NCBI GenBank assembly: GCA_902465115.1 | Contig: CABQMC010000104.1 | Coordinates: forward strand, 1 to 5,924 | Reading direction: 5' to 3' | Length of the DNA: 5,924 bases | Source of the DNA: an uncultured Collinsella sp. | Lineage (GTDB): Bacteria > Actinomycetota > Coriobacteriia > Coriobacteriales > Coriobacteriaceae | Shown here: in pieces, positions 1 through 5,430 of the stretch | How the letters are laid out: the number at the start of each line of letters is the position of its first letter | Position numbering within the stretch: the stretch's first letter is position 1 | Notes under the pieces: model-generated | What the model saw: the letters and a program-made list of their open reading frames with translations, nothing else | Databases searched by the model: none | What the model was told of the DNA's origin: nothing | Position numbers and translations under genes: made by a program

Positions 1-23
1 TCATCGCGAGTTCCGCACGCAAA

Positions 24-46
24 GAAGGCCACTTAATGTGGCCTTC
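24..46 (+). terminator. Terminator-like hairpin upstream of the rplC unit
   Basis: Perfect 9-bp inverted repeat: GAAGGCCAC (24-32) and GTGGCCTTC (38-46) around a TTAAT loop. It is followed by GTCTTG, which is only modestly T-rich, and preceded by CAAA. It probably ends the transcription unit lying before the window, separating it from the rplC unit. The weak T-tract leaves efficiency uncertain. The upstream A-run and downstream T's would also allow bidirectional use. Confidence 0.55.
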
Positions 47-164
47 GTCTTGCGCAGGACTGTAGAGCAGGGACCTTAATATATTTCTCCGGCCCTCCGC
101 CGTGCTCGGGAGACGTGCCACGCACTTTACCTGCGTAAACAATGTGAGTGAAATATGAATCTCG

Positions 165-191
165 ATGGATACGCCCGCACCCGTGTATACT
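165..191 (+). promoter_or_regulatory. Candidate promoter/regulatory box of the rplC unit (copy 1 of a shared 26-bp box)
   Basis: Bases 165-190 match 2030-2055, upstream of rplB, at 23 of 26 positions. The box contains TGGATA (166-171) and a -10-like TATACT (186-191), separated by 14 bp. That spacing is shorter than the usual 16-18 bp of a sigma-70-type promoter, so assigning TGGATA as the -35 is uncertain. Identity extends through the GC-rich spacer, which suggests either a wider protein-binding site or a recent duplication. If TATACT is the -10, transcription would start near 197 and give a leader of about 180 nt. Confidence 0.5.
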
Positions 192-224
192 AAACAGCTG
201 TGTGTAACCAGGGGAGTATTCTGG

Positions 225-266
225 CTGGACAAAATGCCTGCTTAATAGGGTTGTCAGGTAGTCCAG
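225..266 (+). promoter_or_regulatory. Predicted leader hairpin 1 before rplC
   Basis: CTGGAC (225-230) pairs with GTCCAG (261-266). Inside it, GCCTG (236-240) pairs with CAGGT (255-259) with one G-U pair, leaving a 14-nt loop. A small adjacent stem is also possible, CCAG 208-211 with CTGG 221-224. CCAG 263-266 could alternatively pair with CTGG 280-283, so competing folds exist. It lies in the presumed 5' leader of the rplC unit. No known riboswitch class was recognised. Confidence 0.4.
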
Positions 267-302
267 ACGTAATACAAGACTGGGGAGCACGTCGTGTAAG
301 TA

Positions 303-354
303 GTGGTCCTCTAGGGGCGTACGCTCGGTGGTGTACGCATTGTCCCAAGACCAC
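303..354 (+). promoter_or_regulatory. Predicted long leader hairpin 2 immediately before rplC
   Basis: Nested helices on one axis: GTGGTC (303-308) with GACCAC (349-354), GGG (314-316) with CCC (344-346), and GCGTACGC (317-324) with GTGTACGC (331-338, one G-U pair), capped by the loop TCGGTG. That gives 17 base pairs across 52 nt, ending 20 nt before the TTG start of rplC. It has no following T-run, so it does not look like a terminator. Its position suits an autoregulatory target, as for L4 on the S10 leader of E. coli, but that role here is inference. Confidence 0.45.
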
Positions 355-374
355 GCGAGAGTTGGGATCATATC

Positions 375-995
375 TTGATCAGCATGATTCTCGGCCGCAA
401 GATTGGCATGACCCAGGTTTGGGACGAGGACGACAACGTCGTTCCCGTCACGGTCATCCAGGCTGGCCCCTGCGCTGTCTCGCAGGTTAAAACTCAGGCA
501 ACCGACGGCTATGACGCCGTACAGATCGGTTTCGGCGACATCAAGGCCAAGAACGTGAACAAGCCTATGGCTGGTCACTTCGCCAAGGCCGGCGTCGAGC
601 CTGTCCGCTTCCTTCGTGAGGTCCGCGTCGAGAACGGTGAGGAGCACAAGGTCGGCGAGGTCGTCACCGTCGCTGATTTCGCTGATGTCGAGAAGGTCGA
701 CGTCATCGGTACCTCCAAGGGTAAGGGCTTCCAGGGTCGCATCAAGCGCTGGGGTCAGCGCCGCGGTCCTATGACGCATGGTTCTCACTTCCAGCGTCAC
801 CCCGGTTCTATCGGTCAGTGCGCCTATCCTGCGCGCGTTCTCAAGGGCGTCAAGATGGCCGGTCACATGGGTAACGAGCGCGTTACCGTCAAGAACCTTT
901 CCGTTGTCCGCATCGATGCCGAGCAGAACCTCATCTTGGTCAAGGGCGCTGTCCCGGGTGCCAAGAATGGTCTCGTCGCCATCCGTATGGCCTAA
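375..995 (+). CDS. rplC: 50S ribosomal protein L3
   Basis: L3 is an early-assembling 23S rRNA-binding protein whose loop reaches the peptidyl-transferase centre. The 206-residue product opens with the family signature [12 protein letters not shown] (residues 5-16). It carries the central loop [16 protein letters not shown] (112-127) and RHPGSIGQ (141-148), then [12 protein letters not shown] (161-172) and a C-terminal [12 protein letters not shown]. The Gln at 148 matches the glutamine that PrmB methylates in E. coli L3; whether this host modifies it is unknown. I chose the TTG at 375 because MISM-ILGRK aligns with the MTKG-ILGRK N-terminus of Bacillus L3. An ATG at 384 would give 203 residues. 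Neither start has a good Shine-Dalgarno: GGGA (364-367) is the best before TTG. The body of the gene is certain, the first three residues are not. Confidence 0.97.
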   Translation: MISMILGRKIGMTQVWDEDDNVVPVTVIQAGPCAVSQVKTQATDGYDAVQIGFGDIKAKNVNKPMAGHFAKAGVEPVRFLREVRVENGEEHKVGEVVTVADFADVEKVDVIGTSKGKGFQGRIKRWGQRRGPMTHGSHFQRHPGSIGQCAYPARVLKGVKMAGHMGNERVTVKNLSVVRIDAEQNLILVKGAVPGAKNGLVAIRMA

Positions 996-1041
996 GGGCC
1001 CAGCCCATTTAGCCCAGCGTCATACCAAGGAGAACACTTAA

Positions 1042-1668
1042 ATGGCAAAGTTTGAAGTAAAGAACAGCGAGGGCAAGAAGGTCGCCGAGGCCGAGCTCGC
1101 CGCTGAGGTGTACGGCATCGAGCCGAACATCCACGTTATGCACCACATCGTCAAGTGCCAGATGGCCTCTTGGCGTCAGGGCACCCAGTCCGCTAAGGGC
1201 CGCTCTGAGGTTTCCGGTGGCGGCAAGAAGCCTTGGCGTCAGAAGGGCACCGGCCGTGCCCGCCAGGGTTCCATCCGTGCTGCCCAGTGGCGTCACGGTG
1301 GCGTTGTCTTCGCCCCCAAGCCCCGTTCCTACGCTAAGCGTATGAACAACAAGGAGGTCAAGCTGGCTATGCGCTCTGCGCTGTCCGCCAAGCTGGCCGA
1401 TGGCGAGCTCGTGCTCGTCGACGACTACGGCTTCGAGAAGCCTTCCACCAAGGCTGCCGTTGCCATGCTCAAGGCTCTCGGCCTTGAGGGCAAGCGTCTG
1501 ACCATCATCGTTCGCGATGAGGACGTCAACGCCTACCTGTCGTTCCGCAACATTCCCAAGACGTTCATCATCACTGCCGACGAGGCCAACACCTACGATC
1601 TCGTCAACAACAACGCCGTGCTGATGCCCGCCGACATCGCCGCTCACTTCGGGGAGGTGCTTGCTTAA
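1042..1668 (+). CDS. rplD: 50S ribosomal protein L4
   Basis: L4 binds 23S rRNA early in 50S assembly, and its extended loop lines the polypeptide exit tunnel. The 208-residue product has the hallmark loop around residues 57-97, including GGGKKPWRQKGTGRARQGS (59-77) and RHGGVVFAPKPRSY (84-97). The globular part ends in NIPKTFIITADEANTYDLVN. Length is close to the E. coli protein (201). AAGGAG at 1027-1032 lies 9 nt before the ATG. The 46-bp gap from rplC shows no convincing hairpin, so both are probably cotranscribed. In E. coli L4 represses its own S10 operon by binding the leader, which makes it the obvious candidate ligand for the structured rplC leader here; no binding site was recognised by sequence. 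Confidence 0.98.
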   Translation: MAKFEVKNSEGKKVAEAELAAEVYGIEPNIHVMHHIVKCQMASWRQGTQSAKGRSEVSGGGKKPWRQKGTGRARQGSIRAAQWRHGGVVFAPKPRSYAKRMNNKEVKLAMRSALSAKLADGELVLVDDYGFEKPSTKAAVAMLKALGLEGKRLTIIVRDEDVNAYLSFRNIPKTFIITADEANTYDLVNNNAVLMPADIAAHFGEVLA

Positions 1669-1956
1669 ATGACCGCCCACGAGATCATCATCCGTCCGAT
1701 CGTGTCCGAGCGTTCCTTCTCCGGCATGGAGCAGAACAAGTACACGTTCGAGGTCGCCAAGGATGCTAACAAGTATCAGATCAAGGACGCTGTCGAGGAG
1801 ATCTTCGGCGTCAAGGTCGTTCGCGTGAACACCCTGACGGTCAAGCCCAAGACCAAGCGCGTGCGCTATGTCGCCGGCAAGACCCGTTCTTGGAAGAAGG
1901 CCATCGTCACGCTGGCCGAGGGCGACACCATCGAGGTCTTTGGCAACCAGGCCTAA
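1669..1956 (+). CDS. rplW: 50S ribosomal protein L23
   Basis: L23 sits at the exit of the 50S polypeptide tunnel and is the docking site for trigger factor and the signal recognition particle. The 95-residue product shows the family pattern: IIIRPIVSERS near the start, then KYTFEVAKDANKYQIKDAVEEIFGVKV (24-50), VNTLTVKPKTKRVRY (53-67), and a final WKKAIVTLAEGDTIEVF strand. The ATG directly abuts the rplD stop (TAAATG), with GGAGGTG at 1653-1659 inside the end of rplD, indicating translational coupling. It is the last gene before a terminator-like hairpin, which is unusual because rplW and rplB normally follow each other without a break. Confidence 0.98.
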   Translation: MTAHEIIIRPIVSERSFSGMEQNKYTFEVAKDANKYQIKDAVEEIFGVKVVRVNTLTVKPKTKRVRYVAGKTRSWKKAIVTLAEGDTIEVFGNQA

Positions 1957-1973
1957 GACTCGCTGCTGTTGAG

Positions 1974-2018
1974 TGAGCTCATGCCTCCCAAATAGGGGAG
2001 GCGGGAGCTCAAGGTTTT
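1974..2018 (+). terminator. Terminator or attenuator between rplW and rplB
   Basis: GAGCTC (1975-1980) and GCCTCCC (1983-1989) pair with GAGCTC (2005-2010) and GGGAGGC (1996-2002) around an AAATAG loop. T1982-G2003 wobbles, A1981/G2004 is the only mismatch, and T1974-A2011 extends the base. The stem is about 15 bp and GC-rich. A TTTT run follows at 2015-2018 after AAGG, a few bases further from the stem than ideal. It likely stops or dampens transcription leaving rplW. A short preceding pairing, ACTC 1958-1961 with GAGT 1971-1974, could compete with it weakly. Confidence 0.7.
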
Positions 2019-2029
2019 GGGCGTATAAA

Positions 2030-2056
2030 ATGGACACGCCCGGAACCGTGTATACG
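2030..2056 (+). promoter_or_regulatory. Candidate promoter/regulatory box of the rplB unit (copy 2 of the shared box)
   Basis: 23 of 26 bases (2030-2055) match 165-190 before rplC. It contains TGGACA (2031-2036, one base from TTGACA) and TATACG (2051-2056) with the same 14-bp spacing as copy 1. It follows directly after the terminator-like hairpin, as expected for a promoter restarting transcription. A separate -10-like TATAAA lies just upstream (2024-2029). GGGCG (2019-2023) and CGCCC (2037-2041) could also pair in read-through RNA. Start near 2062 would give a leader of about 75 nt. Confidence 0.5.
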
Positions 2057-2073
2057 TCCGGTGTCATCGCACC

Positions 2074-2132
2074 CGAGGCAGAACCTCGAATCCCTGTCTG
2101 CGATGGCTAACGGATTCCTATTGAAAGGGATT
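2074..2132 (+). promoter_or_regulatory. rplB leader with alternative pairings over the ribosome-binding site
   Basis: A small hairpin CGAGG-CAGAA-CCTCG (2074-2088) is followed by mutually exclusive pairings. GAATCC (2088-2093) can pair with GGATTC (2112-2117). Alternatively GATTCCT (2113-2119) pairs with AGGGATT (2126-2132, two G-U pairs), which buries the rplB Shine-Dalgarno AAAGGGA. In a third option AATCCCT (2089-2095) pairs perfectly with AGGGATT (2126-2132). The first fold would free the ribosome-binding site and the others would mask it. The pairings are visible in sequence; regulation is inferred. Confidence 0.4.
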
Positions 2133-2135
2133 GTA

Positions 2136-2966
2136 ATGGCTGTAAAGCACCTTAAGCCGACCTCCGCTGGTAGGCGTTGGCAGACGATCTCCGACTTCTC
2201 CGAGATCACCTGCACCAAGCCCGAGAAGTCTCTTCTCGAGCCCCTGCCCAAGAAGGCCGGTCGTAACAACAACGGCCGCATCACCACCCGCCACCAGGGC
2301 GGCGGCGTGAAGCGTCGTTACCGCGTGATCGACTTCAAGCGCAACAAGGACGGCGTGCCCGCCAAGGTTGCCACGATCGAGTACGATCCGAACCGTTCCG
2401 CTCGCATCGCTCTGCTGCACTACGCTGACGGTGAGAAGCGCTACATCCTGGCCCCCAAGGGCCTCGAGGTCGGTCAGACCATCATGTCCGGTTCTGACGC
2501 CGACATCAAGCCGGGCAACGCTCTGCCCCTCGCCGACATCCCCGTCGGTACGCTCATCCACGCCGTCGAGTTCCAGCCGGGCAAGGGCGCCGCTATCGCC
2601 CGTTCCGCCGGTAACTCCTGCCAGCTGATGGGTAAGGAGGGCAAGTACGCTATCGTCCGTATGCCTTCCTCCGAGATGCGCCGCATCCTCGTTACCTGCC
2701 GCGCCACCGTCGGTGAGGTCGGCAACGCCGATCACTCCAACATCGTCATCGGCAAGGCCGGCCGTAAGCGTCACATGAACGTGCGCCCGACCGTCCGCGG
2801 TACCGTCATGAACCCTGTCGACCACCCGCACGGCGGTGGCGAGGGCAAGAACCACACCTCTGGTCGTCCCTCTGTTACCCCCTGGGGTAAGCCGACGAAG
2901 GGCCTTCGTACGCGCAAGAAGAAGAAGGTCTCGAACCAGCACATCATTCGTCGCCGTAAGAAGTAA
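2136..2966 (+). CDS. rplB: 50S ribosomal protein L2
   Basis: L2 is a core 23S rRNA-binding protein needed for subunit association and peptidyl-transferase activity. The 276-residue product matches the usual bacterial length of about 273-277. N-terminal signatures are [11 protein letters not shown] and [23 protein letters not shown] (from residue 47), followed by the RNA-binding core ([32 protein letters not shown]). The C-terminal region has the invariant [13 protein letters not shown] (225-237), [15 protein letters not shown] and a very basic end. The start at 2136 is preceded by GAAAGGGA and gives the expected [11 protein letters not shown]-terminus. In-frame GTG 2061 and ATG 2103 would add 25 or 11 residues but lack a ribosome-binding site. 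It opens a unit after a terminator and box, so its expression may be set separately from L3-L4-L23. Confidence 0.98.
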   Translation: MAVKHLKPTSAGRRWQTISDFSEITCTKPEKSLLEPLPKKAGRNNNGRITTRHQGGGVKRRYRVIDFKRNKDGVPAKVATIEYDPNRSARIALLHYADGEKRYILAPKGLEVGQTIMSGSDADIKPGNALPLADIPVGTLIHAVEFQPGKGAAIARSAGNSCQLMGKEGKYAIVRMPSSEMRRILVTCRATVGEVGNADHSNIVIGKAGRKRHMNVRPTVRGTVMNPVDHPHGGGEGKNHTSGRPSVTPWGKPTKGLRTRKKKKVSNQHIIRRRKK

Positions 2967-2998
2967 TTTCGGATACCGAGTTTTAGGAGAAAGCACTT

Positions 2999-3259
2999 AT
3001 GAGCAGAAGTCTCAAAAAGGGCCCGTTCGTGGAGACTCGCCTTCTCTCGCGTATCACCGCGATGAACGAGGCTGGCAAGAAGGACGTCGTGAAGACCTGG
3101 TCCCGCGCGTCCACCATCTTCCCCGAGATGGTTGGTCACACCATCGCCGTCCACGACGGCCGCAAGCATGTGCCCGTGTATGTTACCGAGTCCATGGTTG
3201 GTCACAAGCTCGGCGAGTTCGCGCCGACTCGTACGTTCCGTGGCCACAAGGCCAAATAG
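2999..3259 (+). CDS. rpsS: 30S ribosomal protein S19
   Basis: S19 is a late-assembling 30S head protein that pairs with S13 and contacts the A-site side of the head. The 86-residue product begins with the classic [12 protein letters not shown] and contains [24 protein letters not shown] (32-55), [24 protein letters not shown] (57-80) and RGHK near the end. It is a few residues shorter than many S19 proteins (about 92), mainly at the C-terminus. AGGAGA (2985-2990) is 8 nt before the ATG. The 32-bp gap after rplB has no hairpin, and the stop codon is followed closely by the rplV ribosome-binding site, so it is in the rplB unit. Confidence 0.98.
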   Translation: MSRSLKKGPFVETRLLSRITAMNEAGKKDVVKTWSRASTIFPEMVGHTIAVHDGRKHVPVYVTESMVGHKLGEFAPTRTFRGHKAK

Positions 3260-3273
3260 GGGGTTAACCGTAA

Positions 3274-3645
3274 ATGGCAACTAAGTCTATTGAAACTGAG
3301 GCCACCGAGGTTCGCGCCGTCGCTAAGTACGTGCGTGTTTCCCCCAGCAAGGCCCGCCTGGTGGTCGATCTGATCCGCCGCAAGCCTGTCGCTCAGGCCT
3401 TCGACATCCTCCACTTCTGCGACCGCGCCGTCGCCGTGGATGTCGAGAAGGTTCTCCGTTCCGCCGTTGCGAACGCCGAGAACAACAACGGTCTGCGTGC
3501 CGACAACCTGGTTGTCGCCGCTGCCTATGTTGACGAGGGTCCGACGCTTAAGCGCATCCGTCCCCGCGCCAAGGGTTCCGCTTCTCGCATTCTGAAGCGT
3601 ACTTCCCACATCACCGTCGTCGTTGCTCCTCGAAAGGAGGCGTAA
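3274..3645 (+). CDS. rplV: 50S ribosomal protein L22
   Basis: L22 contacts all 23S rRNA domains, and its long beta-hairpin lines the exit tunnel near the macrolide site. The 123-residue product shows [22 protein letters not shown] (18-39), [16 protein letters not shown] (59-74), [32 protein letters not shown] (86-117). About 12 extra N-terminal residues ([12 protein letters not shown]) account for the length above the typical 110. The hairpin tip [16 protein letters not shown] is close to E. coli with no deletion suggestive of macrolide resistance. The ribosome-binding site is a G-run (GGGGG, 3259-3263) that begins at the last base of the rpsS stop codon, pointing to coupled translation. Confidence 0.98.
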   Translation: MATKSIETEATEVRAVAKYVRVSPSKARLVVDLIRRKPVAQAFDILHFCDRAVAVDVEKVLRSAVANAENNNGLRADNLVVAAAYVDEGPTLKRIRPRAKGSASRILKRTSHITVVVAPRKEA

Positions 3646-3651
3646 AGCTGT

Positions 3652-4362
3652 ATGGGTCAGAAAGTCTACCCCACCGGCTTCCGTCTTGGCATCACCGAGA
3701 ACTGGCGCTCCCGCTGGTTCGCAGAGAAGGATTACGCTAAGACCCTCGGTAACGATCTCGAGATTCGCAAGTACCTCGAGAAGCGTCTTTCCCGCGCAGC
3801 TGTCTCCCGCGTCGAGATCGAGCGCGCTGGCGACAAGGTGAAGGTCATCATCCTCACCGCTCGCCCCGGCGTTGTCATCGGTAAGAAGGGTGCCGAGATC
3901 GATACCCTCCGCACCGAGCTCGAGAAGGTCGCTGGCGTCTCCAAGGGCCAGCTCTCCGTCGACGTTGTCGAGATCAAGCGCCCCGAGCTCGACGCCAACC
4001 TCGTTGCTCAGTCTATCGCCGAGCAGCTCGAGGGCCGCGTTGCCTTCCGTCGCGCTATGCGCAAGGCTGTCCAGTCCGCCCGCAAGGCCGGCGCTAAGGG
4101 CATCCGTATCCAGTGCTCCGGTCGTCTTGGCGGTGCCGAGATGGGCCGTCGTGAGTGGTACCGTGAGGGTCGCGTGCCTCTGCACACCCTCCGTGCCAAG
4201 ATCGACTACGGCACGGCTGTCGCCAGCACCACCATGGGCGCTTGCGGCGTGAAGGTCTGGATCTACCTGGGCGAGAAGCTCCCGGGCCAGCCTGTTCCCA
4301 ACCCTGCACTCGAGGGCTCTTCCCGTCCTCGTCGTCGTAACTCCGAGAGGAGGGGTCAGTAG
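3652..4362 (+). CDS. rpsC: 30S ribosomal protein S3
   Basis: S3 forms the 30S mRNA entry channel together with S4 and S5 and contributes mRNA helicase activity. The 236-residue product starts with [23 protein letters not shown]. It has a type II KH domain with the GxxG-type loop GVVIGKKG (73-80). The basic [10 protein letters not shown] (131-140) corresponds to the Arg/Lys patch implicated in helicase activity in E. coli. A C-terminal domain follows with [26 protein letters not shown]. The tail is Arg-rich ([14 protein letters not shown]). AAAGGAGG (3633-3640) inside the end of rplV lies 11 nt upstream of the ATG. The stop TAG shares its G with the rplP start. Confidence 0.98.
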   Translation: MGQKVYPTGFRLGITENWRSRWFAEKDYAKTLGNDLEIRKYLEKRLSRAAVSRVEIERAGDKVKVIILTARPGVVIGKKGAEIDTLRTELEKVAGVSKGQLSVDVVEIKRPELDANLVAQSIAEQLEGRVAFRRAMRKAVQSARKAGAKGIRIQCSGRLGGAEMGRREWYREGRVPLHTLRAKIDYGTAVASTTMGACGVKVWIYLGEKLPGQPVPNPALEGSSRPRRRNSERRGQ

Positions 4363-4865
4363 TGCTTGCCCCTAAGCGTATTCTTCACCGCAAGGTGCAG
4401 CGTGGCTCCATGAAGGGCCAGGCCAAGGGTAATACCGAGCTGCATTTCGGCGAGTTTGGTATCCAGGCTCTCGAGGCCCATTGGATTACCAACCGTCAGA
4501 TCGAGGCCGCTCGTATTGCCATGACCCGCTACATGAAGCGTGGCGGTCGTGTCTACATCACGATCTTCCCCGATAAGCCCATCACCAAGAAGCCTGCCGA
4601 GACTCGCATGGGTTCTGGTAAGGGTAACCCCGAGGAGTGGGTGGCCGTCGTCAAGCCCGGCCGCATCATGTTCGAGGTCAAGGGCGTGCCCGAGGAGGTC
4701 GCTCGCGAGGCTCTGCGTCTTGCACAGCACAAGCTTCCCATCAAGACCAAGATTGTTGCTGCCAAGAACGCTGAGCAGCGCATCGAGAAGGAGATGGCTG
4801 AGGAGGCCGCTCTCGAGGCCAAGTGGGCTGCTGAGGACGCCGCCGCCGCCAAGGAGGAGAACTAA
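4362..4865 (+). CDS. rplP: 50S ribosomal protein L16 with extended acidic C-terminus
   Basis: L16 lies near the A site and helps position tRNA and mature the peptidyl-transferase centre. The conserved core includes [15 protein letters not shown] (1-15), [49 protein letters not shown] (60-91) and [20 protein letters not shown] (111-130). Arg82 corresponds to the arginine hydroxylated in E. coli L16. The core normally ends shortly after KLPIKT. Here about 33 further residues (135-167) continue as a charged Ala/Glu-rich, probably helical tail, so total length is 167 against about 136-144. The start is GTG at 4362, overlapping the rpsC stop by one base (TAGTG), with AGAGGAGGGG (4346-4355) upstream. 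The tail DNA also carries the rpmC ribosome-binding site. Confidence 0.97.
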   Translation: MLAPKRILHRKVQRGSMKGQAKGNTELHFGEFGIQALEAHWITNRQIEAARIAMTRYMKRGGRVYITIFPDKPITKKPAETRMGSGKGNPEEWVAVVKPGRIMFEVKGVPEEVAREALRLAQHKLPIKTKIVAAKNAEQRIEKEMAEEAALEAKWAAEDAAAAKEEN

Positions 4866-5080
4866 TGAAGCCCGCAGAGATTCGTGAGCTCTCGGACGCT
4901 CAGCTCGTTGAGAAGCTGAAGGAAATGCGCGCCGAGCTCTTTAACCTTCGTTTCCAGATGGCCACCAGCCAGCTGGACAACACTGCTCGCGTCAACACCG
5001 TGAAGAAGGACATCGCTCGCGTCCTCACGGAGCAGCGCGCCCGCGAGATCGCAGCGGAGAAGTCCGCTGCCGCCGAGTAG
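4865..5080 (+). CDS. rpmC: 50S ribosomal protein L29
   Basis: L29 is a small helical-hairpin protein beside L23 at the exit-tunnel rim. The 71-residue product shows [43 protein letters not shown] and a second helix VKKDIARVLTEQRARE, the standard L29 pattern. A short Ala/Glu-rich tail (AAEKSAAAE) follows. It overlaps rplP by one base (TAATG), and the ribosome-binding site AAGGAGGA (4851-4858) lies within the rplP tail codons, so the two are translationally coupled. The gap to rpsQ is 16 bp. Confidence 0.97.
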   Translation: MKPAEIRELSDAQLVEKLKEMRAELFNLRFQMATSQLDNTARVNTVKKDIARVLTEQRAREIAAEKSAAAE

Positions 5081-5096
5081 GACCTAAGGAGAGAAC

Positions 5097-5357
5097 ATGA
5101 CTGATTCGCGTAACTCGCGTAAGGTCCGTACGGGTGTCGTTACCTCCGTCTCCGGTGCCAAGACCATCGTTGTCACCATCACCGAGCGCAAGCGTCACCC
5201 TAAGTACGGCAAGATGATGACCAGCTCCAAGAAGCTGCACGCTCATGACGAGGAGTGCACGGCTGGCGTGGGCGACACCGTCCGCGTTATGGAGACCCGT
5301 CCTATGTCCAAGATGAAGCGTTGGCGCCTCATCGAGGTCGTCGAGCGCGCTAAATAA
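5097..5357 (+). CDS. rpsQ: 30S ribosomal protein S17
   Basis: S17 is a primary 16S rRNA-binding protein with an OB fold, located in the lower body of the 30S subunit. The 86-residue product has KVRTGVVTSVSGAKTIVVTI (9-28), the HPKYGKMM loop (34-41), the AHDE motif (49-52), VGDTVRVMETRPMSKMKRWRLIEVVERA (58-85). Length and motifs are typical. AAGGAGAG just upstream of the ATG is the ribosome-binding site. It is the last gene before a 118-bp gap, the place where the S10 operon ends and the spc operon begins in E. coli. Confidence 0.97.
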   Translation: MTDSRNSRKVRTGVVTSVSGAKTIVVTITERKRHPKYGKMMTSSKKLHAHDEECTAGVGDTVRVMETRPMSKMKRWRLIEVVERAK

Positions 5358-5359
5358 GC

Positions 5360-5375
5360 AGTCGCTCTTACGACT
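5360..5375 (+). other. Weak hairpin just after rpsQ
   Basis: AGTCG (5360-5364) pairs with CGACT (5371-5375) around CTCTTA. It starts 3 nt after the rpsQ stop. The stem is short and there is no T-run, so it would be at best a weak 3' end or RNA-stability element. Confidence 0.25.
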
Positions 5376-5430
5376 TGTACGTTTCCGAAGATGTGCGTAT
5401 GCCTGGCTTGCATACCACGAGCCGTATAAA
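5375..5430 (+). promoter_or_regulatory. Possible spc-type promoter before rplN (position uncertain)
   Basis: Two weak promoter readings exist. TTGTAC (5375-5380) and TATGCC (5398-5403) have a 17-bp spacer. The better -10 TATAAA (5425-5430) has no acceptable -35 at 16-18 bp. CGTATAAA (5423-5430) also occurs at 2022-2029 in the rplB gap. A promoter at the S10/spc junction is expected from E. coli gene organisation, but the sequence alone does not settle it. Confidence 0.3.

Larger units (their letters stand above)
1..374. other. Non-coding upstream region of rplC (no gene recognised)
   Basis: No reading frame here looks like a real protein, and the composition is visibly less GC-biased than the genes. 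In particular nothing resembles ribosomal protein S10, which normally sits directly before rplC. The stretch contains the hairpin at 24-46, a small perfect inverted repeat TTTAC-CTGC-GTAAA (126-139) of unknown meaning, the candidate promoter box at 165-190, and two predicted leader hairpins (225-266 and 303-354). Only 23 bases precede the first hairpin, so the upstream neighbour cannot be identified. Confidence 0.7.

Noticed and set aside
1..36. Possible tail of an upstream gene (frame 1 ends SSRVPHAKKAT, stop at 34-36)
   Set aside because: Eleven codons are too few to identify, the stop falls in the terminator loop, and it does not resemble the C-terminus of S10 or EF-Tu.
126..139. Inverted repeat TTTAC-CTGC-GTAAA as an operator
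   Set aside because: Five-base arms are common by chance, and there is no second copy in the window to support a regulator site.
234..245. Minimal leader peptide ATG-CCT-GCT-TAA with GGGGAG upstream
   Set aside because: The G-rich site is 17 nt from the ATG, too far for normal initiation, and a three-codon frame is expected by chance.
200..490. Forward open frame running from the leader into rplC in another frame
   Set aside because: The part overlapping rplC is out of frame with a certain gene, and the upstream part has no domain and no good ribosome-binding site. The leader is better explained as structured RNA.
33..866. Long antisense open frame opposite rplC, plus similar long frames opposite rplD-rplW, rplB and rplV-rpsC
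   Set aside because: They mirror strongly expressed, GC-biased ribosomal genes and have low-complexity Leu/Asp/Gly/Thr-rich translations. They show no recognisable domain or ribosome-binding site; such frames are expected shadows of GC-rich codon bias.
2061..2135. N-terminal extension of L2 from GTG 2061 or ATG 2103
   Set aside because: Neither has a ribosome-binding site, and the extension has no counterpart in L2. The ATG at 2136 has GAAAGGGA upstream and yields the family N-terminus.
3520..3625. Possible macrolide-resistance changes in the L22 hairpin
   Set aside because: The hairpin sequence is intact and close to that of E. coli, with no insertion or deletion at the tip; nothing supports a resistance allele.
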